The notes under the pieces: generated by a model
What the model saw: the letters and a program-made list of their open reading frames with translations, nothing else
Told to the model about the DNA's origin: nothing
Databases searched by the model: none
NCBI RefSeq assembly: GCF_023715225.1
Contig: NZ_JAMBNS010000003.1
Location: 1-64,000, forward strand
DNA: 64,000 nt
Origin: Robertmurraya korlensis
Lineage (GTDB): Bacteria > Bacillota > Bacilli > Bacillales > Cytobacillaceae
Reading direction: 5' to 3'
Position numbers and translations under genes: made by a program
Shown here: in pieces, positions 59,956 through 64,000 of the stretch
Position numbering within the stretch: the stretch's first letter is position 1
Layout of the letters: each line of letters starts with the position of its first letter

Positions 59956-60813
59956 TTAAAGTAGGTCCCATTTTTTTATTGCCTCTTCCTTTTTCTTTAA
60001 ATCATTAAGGTTACTTGTATACTCTTTCGCATAGATAATTGAAAATAGCGTATCTAGGATATACTCAAACGATATTTGTGAAGAAAATGTCCCTACTTTG
60101 AAGAAGTCATATTCATCATGTGGTACTTCAATGGTCAAATTACATAATTTAGACATGGTTGATTCAGAATTTCCGGTTAACATGATTAATGGTATCTTCA
60201 TTGAAGCTAGATATTTTATTATTTTCGTGTAAGAAGCTGAATTACCCGCATAACTAATAAAAATTGCACAGTCCAACTGGTCCATGCTTAATGAATTCCA
60301 TGTTGTTTCTCCATATTCATCTGCGATGATTAACTGCTTATTAATTTTAATAAATTTGTTTTGAAAGCTGCGAGCACGAATTTGAGAATCTCCATTTCCA
60401 AATAGGAAAATTCGTTTCGAACTTCGAATCAAATCAACTGCTTTATTTAATTGATTCCTTTCCAACTTTACTAACGTCTTTCGTATAGTTTCAATCGTCA
60501 AATCAGCCATTTTTTTTGCAATATTTATGGAACTATCAGTTGGAAGAAAAGGAAAGTTGGGGTCAACATGCGCAATCGTATGCTTATTACTTTGAATTTC
60601 ATGTATTAATGCTACTTTAAAATTCCTATAACCTGAAAATCCCAATTTCTGAGTAAGCCTAATGATTGCAGAGTGGGAAGTAAAAGTATTCTCTGCCAGC
60701 TCTTGGATAAACATATTCGGAACATCCTCTTGGTTTATTAAGATGAAATCAGCAATTCTTTTTTCAGTGTCAGTAAACCCTTGCTTGTGTTCAAGCTTAT
60801 GTAATAATGTCAT
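59956..60813 (-). CDS. MurR/RpiR family transcriptional regulator
   Basis: 285 residues from ATG 60813, chosen because GGAGGGG is 4-5 bases upstream; a further in-frame ATG 8 codons earlier has no site. HTH (about 25-75: NMFIQELAENTFTSHSAIIR-LTQKLGFSGYRNFKVAL) and SIS domain (about 120-245: RIFLFGNGDSQIRARSFQNK, CAIFISYAGNSASYTKIIKY). Divergent from the Gfo/Idh gene with a strong palindrome between, so it probably controls that gene and itself in response to a sugar phosphate. Confidence 0.93.
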   Translation of the reverse strand: MTLLHKLEHKQGFTDTEKRIADFILINQEDVPNMFIQELAENTFTSHSAIIRLTQKLGFSGYRNFKVALIHEIQSNKHTIAHVDPNFPFLPTDSSINIAKKMADLTIETIRKTLVKLERNQLNKAVDLIRSSKRIFLFGNGDSQIRARSFQNKFIKINKQLIIADEYGETTWNSLSMDQLDCAIFISYAGNSASYTKIIKYLASMKIPLIMLTGNSESTMSKLCNLTIEVPHDEYDFFKVGTFSSQISFEYILDTLFSIIYAKEYTSNLNDLKKKEEAIKKWDLL

Positions 60814-60882
60814 TTTCCCCTCCATTTTGATTGACATTAAATAATTTTTATCTTTTCTATTTTATAACTAATATACCAAACC

Positions 60883-60923
60883 ATTTAGCTGAACTCTTCT
60901 TTAAACATTATGTTCAGCTAAAT
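60883..60923. promoter_or_regulatory. 12-bp-arm operator between rpiR-type and gfo-type genes
   Basis: ATTTAGCTGAAC (60883-60894) and GTTCAGCTAAAT (60912-60923), perfect arms with a 17-base spacer, 70 bases upstream of the regulator. Long-spacer inverted repeats fit tetrameric RpiR regulators. Confidence 0.75.
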
Positions 60924-60936
60924 GTCTCCCATTCTA

Positions 60937-60986
60937 AGTATTGCTGAGAATGAGGTCCAGTTTGATATATAAACGTTCTCAATACT
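60937..60986. promoter_or_regulatory. second inverted repeat in the same divergent region
   Basis: AGTATTGCTGAGAA (60937-60950) and TTCTCAATACT (60976-60986), arms imperfect by three inserted bases, about 26 bases apart, 52 bases upstream of the Gfo/Idh start. Confidence 0.45.
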
Positions 60987-61037
60987 AATCATCTCAGATA
61001 TAATCAAGCTAGCAAATGAAAATTGGAGGAGTTTCTT

Positions 61038-62048
61038 ATGTTAACGATTGCTTATATTGCAAATGGAAAAAGTACGAACCGCTATCACCTACCTTTTTCA
61101 TTAAGAAACAAAAACATTCGAGTGAAAACTATTTACTCTCGACAAAACAATAGTGTTTGGGAAGAAATTCCTGGAGTAAATTATGTTCATGATTTAAATA
61201 AAATCTGGCTCGATGAAGAGATTCAATTAGTCGTCATTTGTACTCCAGTAGAACATTATGAATATGCTAAATTGGCACTAGAAAAAGGCAAACATGTATT
61301 AGTCGAAAAGCCATTCACACAGACTTCTGACCAAGCAAAAGAGTTATTTGCCTATGCAAAAGAAAAGAATCTATTTATTCAATGCTATCAAAATCGCCGA
61401 TTTGATTCAGATTTCCTAACCGTACAAAAGGTTATTAATAGTGGTGTATTAGGAGATATTTTAGAAGTCGAAATGCACTATGATTATTTCAGACCTGAAG
61501 TACCAAAGTCTTTAAAGTTTTCTAGAGAAAACAGCTATCTGTATGGACACGGATGCCATACAATAGATCAAGTCCTCTCTTACTTTGGTAAACCAAATCA
61601 TATTACTTATGATGTTAGACAACTTCTTGGAAAAGGACACTATAATGACTATTTTGACTTGGATTTCTTTTATGATTCCAAAAAGGTTTCTGTTAAATCT
61701 AGCTATTTCCGCCTGAAAGAACGCCCTAGCTTTATCGTATATGGTAATAAAGGCGTTTTTGTTAAACAAACAAAAGATAGACAAGAAGAGCATTTAAAAC
61801 TATTTTATATGCCAACCAATAAGGATTTTGGGATTGATTTTCCAGAACACTATGGCGTTCTAACTTATGTGGATGAAGATGGAAACTATCATGAAGAAAA
61901 AGTAATTTCTGAAGTTGGTGACTACGGGCGGATTTACGATGGAGTTTATGAATCGATCCTTAATGGAAAAGAAAAAATTGTTAAGGATGAAGAAACCATA
62001 CGGCAAATGGAAATTTTAGAAGAAGGAATGAACCATATCAAAGAATAA
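61038..62048 (+). CDS. Gfo/Idh/MocA family oxidoreductase
   Basis: 336 residues from ATG 61038 (GGAGGAG 6 bases upstream). N-terminal Rossmann region with ICTPVEHYEYAKLALEKGKH and EKPFTQTSDQAKEL (conserved lysine near 90), then GHGCHTIDQVLSYFGKP with the catalytic-type histidine. The N-terminal GxGxxG is degenerate (AYIANGKSTNRYHLP), typical of the YhhX/YdgJ-like group. It is controlled with the divergent RpiR gene. A shredded paralogue lies at 49.87-50.0 kb. Confidence 0.9.
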   Translation: MLTIAYIANGKSTNRYHLPFSLRNKNIRVKTIYSRQNNSVWEEIPGVNYVHDLNKIWLDEEIQLVVICTPVEHYEYAKLALEKGKHVLVEKPFTQTSDQAKELFAYAKEKNLFIQCYQNRRFDSDFLTVQKVINSGVLGDILEVEMHYDYFRPEVPKSLKFSRENSYLYGHGCHTIDQVLSYFGKPNHITYDVRQLLGKGHYNDYFDLDFFYDSKKVSVKSSYFRLKERPSFIVYGNKGVFVKQTKDRQEEHLKLFYMPTNKDFGIDFPEHYGVLTYVDEDGNYHEEKVISEVGDYGRIYDGVYESILNGKEKIVKDEETIRQMEILEEGMNHIKE

Positions 62049-62144
62049 TCTCTATTAATTAGCATGTATAAACATTACTCAACAGTTATAAACACCCTAT
62101 GATATGTCAAGAATTAAGACATAATCATAAGGAGCTGGAGTAAA

Positions 62145-62453
62145 ATGATCCATAAATTAAATAAAATAGGTGATACCGATAATAATTGGTCCAACCTTAA
62201 AATAGTTGGAATTAGCACAGAAGAACACTATCAATGGTTATGGGAAGTTTATCTTCATTATGGAGAAGTAAAGCGTATTCTAAGTTCAAAGAGAGCAGTT
62301 GGTATGTATGGAGGAAGGGAAGCCGCATGGAATTCCGTTGGATATACACCTCCTGAAGTTGAAGAATATGTGAGTACTTTAAGTAAAATGATAGGACAAC
62401 TGTACAATCCCATTAAGGATATAGAAAACCAAGATATATCAGATATATCATAA
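62145..62453 (+). CDS. hypothetical protein, 102 aa
   Basis: MIHKLNKIGDTDNNWSNLKI.. then EEHYQWLWEVYLHYGEVKRI and REAAWNSVGYTPPEVEEYVS. A small soluble protein with aromatic-rich middle; AAGGAGCTGG lies before the ATG. I do not recognise the family. It lies alone between the Gfo/Idh gene and a convergent phosphatase gene. Confidence 0.7.
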   Translation: MIHKLNKIGDTDNNWSNLKIVGISTEEHYQWLWEVYLHYGEVKRILSSKRAVGMYGGREAAWNSVGYTPPEVEEYVSTLSKMIGQLYNPIKDIENQDISDIS

Positions 62454-62462
62454 CAACATCAA

Positions 62463-62492
62463 ATGGCCCCTTCTCAAAGAGTTGGGGCATTG
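62463..62492 (-). terminator. terminator between convergent genes
   Basis: AATGGCCCC (62462-62470) and GGGGCATT (62484-62491) form an 8-bp stem with one bulge, 7 bases after the phosphatase stop. Confidence 0.65.
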
Positions 62493-62498
62493 CATTTA

Positions 62499-63035
62499 TC
62501 AAGATTTTGTTGCATCTTCTATAATCCAGTCAGATGCGCTTAGTAAATCAGGAAATACGGCATCCGCTAGTGGATCACTGTCCCCAAGAAAAACGCCTTT
62601 GGTACCTACTTTCTTCCCTGCTTGGATGTCTGTGTCCGTATCTCCGATCATATAGGACTGCGCTAGGTCAATCTGATATTTTTCGGCTAAGTCAGTAATC
62701 ATTTTGGAGCCAGGTTTTCTGCATTCACATCCCGCTTTTGGCTTATGAGGACAATATGCCACGTCTTTAATGATTGCTCCCTCTTTTTTTAGTTCGCTTA
62801 TCATGTGTTCATGGATCGTTTCTAGTTGATTCACTTTCATGAACCCTAGCCCAACTCCCCCCTGATTAGTCACAACAAAAATGTTGTCCCCAAAAACTTC
62901 ATTTAACTTTCGAATAGCCTCTGGAACACCAGGTAAGAAAAACAATTGGGATGGCTTGTTTACGAATTTCACTCTTTTAGTTAATACTTCGTTTATAACG
63001 CCATCTCTATCTAAAAATACAGCTCGGTTACCCAT
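62499..63035 (-). CDS. HAD-IIIA phosphatase, GmhB-like (D,D-heptose 1,7-bisphosphate phosphatase family)
   Basis: 178 residues: AVFLDRDGVINEV (nucleophile Asp), FVVTNQGGVGLGFM, the zinc-binding Cys/His loop CPHKPKAGCECRKPGSKMIT, and YMIGDTDTDIQAGKKVG. This set is the GmhB/HisB-N type; it removes a phosphate from heptose bisphosphates or similar. The histidinol- versus heptose-specificity cannot be settled. GGAGGGATAAAG precedes the ATG. Confidence 0.92.
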   Translation of the reverse strand: MGNRAVFLDRDGVINEVLTKRVKFVNKPSQLFFLPGVPEAIRKLNEVFGDNIFVVTNQGGVGLGFMKVNQLETIHEHMISELKKEGAIIKDVAYCPHKPKAGCECRKPGSKMITDLAEKYQIDLAQSYMIGDTDTDIQAGKKVGTKGVFLGDSDPLADAVFPDLLSASDWIIEDATKS

Positions 63036-63202
63036 CTTTATCCCTCCTCGATTATTATTGTAATCAATGAAGGAATAGTGTAAACATTCTATACATGTAA
63101 AAGGTGGTTAATTCAATGTAATCCAAAATATCATTCAGCCTCTCAGCATGTCCCGTTTATTTATCAGGCTAAGTGCAGTTTTCATAAGATATAACTCCAT
63201 TA

Positions 63203-64000
63203 TTAAATCATATAGATAAAAGGTGTTTCTGTTTCGCTCTTGCGTGTTGACGGGATTATAATGTTCTTTTCTTCAAGTAGTTTTTCTATCGATACATAAC
63301 CTATTTCCTTCTTATACTTCGTATTCCAACCAGCTCTATTTATGGTATCTCTCACAAGACCTTTCATTCCCACGAAATACAATTCGATATTATTTTGTTG
63401 GTGTAATTGATCTTTAAACTCTTCAAGGGAATTACAAGCAGTTGTATCCATATCATTAACACCTGAGAAGTCCATGATCACCATATTTACCTTTGGCTTT
63501 GAATAAATTAGATCTCCTACTTTTTCCTCAAGGTAAAAAATATTAGCAAAATGAAGTGAAGAATCTATTCTCACAAATATTACATCATCCAGAGTTATAG
63601 CATCAGGGAACCTTTTTAAATCACGGAATTTCTTTTCCTTTTCAAGATAACCCAATTCTATAATATTGGATTTAAACATTCTGCTAAGTAATAAGTAGAA
63701 ACTAAAAATTGCACCAATTAATATCCCCCATTGAATACCTATAAATAACGTAGATAAAAAAGTTACTAACCAACTCCAACCATCCACAGGTTTAATCTTT
63801 ATTAGATTAATAAATTGCCTTAAATCTATCAGTTTAAGAACCGCAGCGATTATGATGGCAGCTAACACTGCGTTAGGCAAGTAATAAAAGTAGGAAGTAA
63901 AAAATAGGAGTGTAATTAGAATAAGAATGCCAGTAAATACAGAAACCATTTGAGTGGCTCCTCCACTTTGGTGGTTTACTGCACTTCTAGAAAAGCTCCC
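63203..64000 (-). CDS. SulP family anion transporter, C-terminal part (gene runs off the window)
   Basis: The frame is open to the right edge: GSFSRSAVNHQSGGATQMVS is the SulP conserved motif, followed by four or more helices (FTGILILITLLFFTSYFYYL, AVLAAIIIAAVLKLIDLRQF, WLVTFLSTLFIGIQWGILIG) and a cytoplasmic STAS domain (about the last 110 residues, with VIFVRIDSSLHFANIFYLEE and MVIMDFSGVNDMDTTACNSL). It should carry sulfate or bicarbonate-type anions. About 250-300 N-terminal residues are outside the window. Confidence 0.93.
   Translation of the reverse strand, partial: GSFSRSAVNHQSGGATQMVSVFTGILILITLLFFTSYFYYLPNAVLAAIIIAAVLKLIDLRQFINLIKIKPVDGWSWLVTFLSTLFIGIQWGILIGAIFSFYLLLSRMFKSNIIELGYLEKEKKFRDLKRFPDAITLDDVIFVRIDSSLHFANIFYLEEKVGDLIYSKPKVNMVIMDFSGVNDMDTTACNSLEEFKDQLHQQNNIELYFVGMKGLVRDTINRAGWNTKYKKEIGYVSIEKLLEEKNIIIPSTRKSETETPFIYMI

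Overview
The window comes from the chromosome of a low-GC, spore-former-type Bacillaceae (Bacillus/Neobacillus-like). Evidence: a Bacillus-type 16S rRNA 5' end with tandem rrn promoters, a TPP riboswitch in front of thiC, a complete sigY-yxlCDEFG operon in Bacillus subtilis order, an hxlR-hxlAB formaldehyde module, AGGAGG-type ribosome binding sites, frequent TTG/GTG starts, and DUF3231 and CBO0543 family genes. The species is not determined.

Layout. 1-5.2 kb: 16S rRNA (minus, cut by the window edge), a 58-aa membrane peptide, EamA exporter, MgtC-like protein, thiC with its riboswitch, and tRNA-Ala(GGC). 5.3-24.3 kb: a large sugar/glycoside catabolic island. It has two minus-strand operons: A, 19.4 to 11.5 kb (ABC binding protein, ATPase, permease, Gfo/Idh/MocA dehydrogenase, epimerase, Zn-alcohol dehydrogenase, epimerase), and B, 10.3 to 7.1 kb (epimerase, second binding protein, second Gfo/Idh/MocA enzyme). 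They sit with AraC and LacI regulators, shared TGTAATCG-type palindromes, a LytTR response regulator and an 854-aa histidine kinase. That kinase carries a whole sugar-binding protein, homologous to the two lipoproteins of the island, fused to its C-terminus without signal peptide or membrane segment. This is the most unusual object in the window.

24.6-40.8 kb: TerC-type metal exporter, small membrane proteins, an ECF sigma/PadR/FtsW-like cluster, VanZ, a chromate module (chrA plus a split chrB), DinB, the sigY operon with a recognisable SigY-type promoter, and YkvA. At least 12 copies of a hairpin-forming intergenic repeat lie only here, all in the same orientation. Gene remnants are common (citrate transporter tail, CBO0543 gene with one nonsense codon).

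40.8-50.4 kb: a decaying amino-sugar locus (nagB deleted and frameshifted, nagA lacking its N-terminus, PTS EIICB broken by an 8-bp tandem duplication) next to intact nanE and rpiR; an AbrB-type membrane protein; then a 2.5-kb segment bounded by two oppositely oriented IS3-family 3' ends and holding a UPF0303 gene, a Gfo/Idh gene and a mosaic of VOC, PTS EIIC and Gfo/Idh fragments.

50.5-64 kb: the RuMP formaldehyde module hxlR-hxlA-hxlB with a shared 31-bp inverted operator; a secreted NlpC/P60 hydrolase; a 1068-aa secreted GH106-like glycosidase with a cre site; DUF3231; HAD phosphatase; a divergent RpiR regulator / Gfo-Idh pair with a 12-bp-arm operator; GmhB-like phosphatase; and a SulP transporter cut by the right edge.

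How they fit together: the window is dominated by uptake and oxidation-based breakdown of unusual sugars. A plausible reading is that the secreted glycosidase and the ABC system supply a sugar or glycoside oxidised by Gfo/Idh/MocA enzymes and split or isomerised by TIM-barrel epimerase/lyases, with LacI/AraC control and a soluble kinase that may read the same sugar inside the cell. That physiological role is inference.
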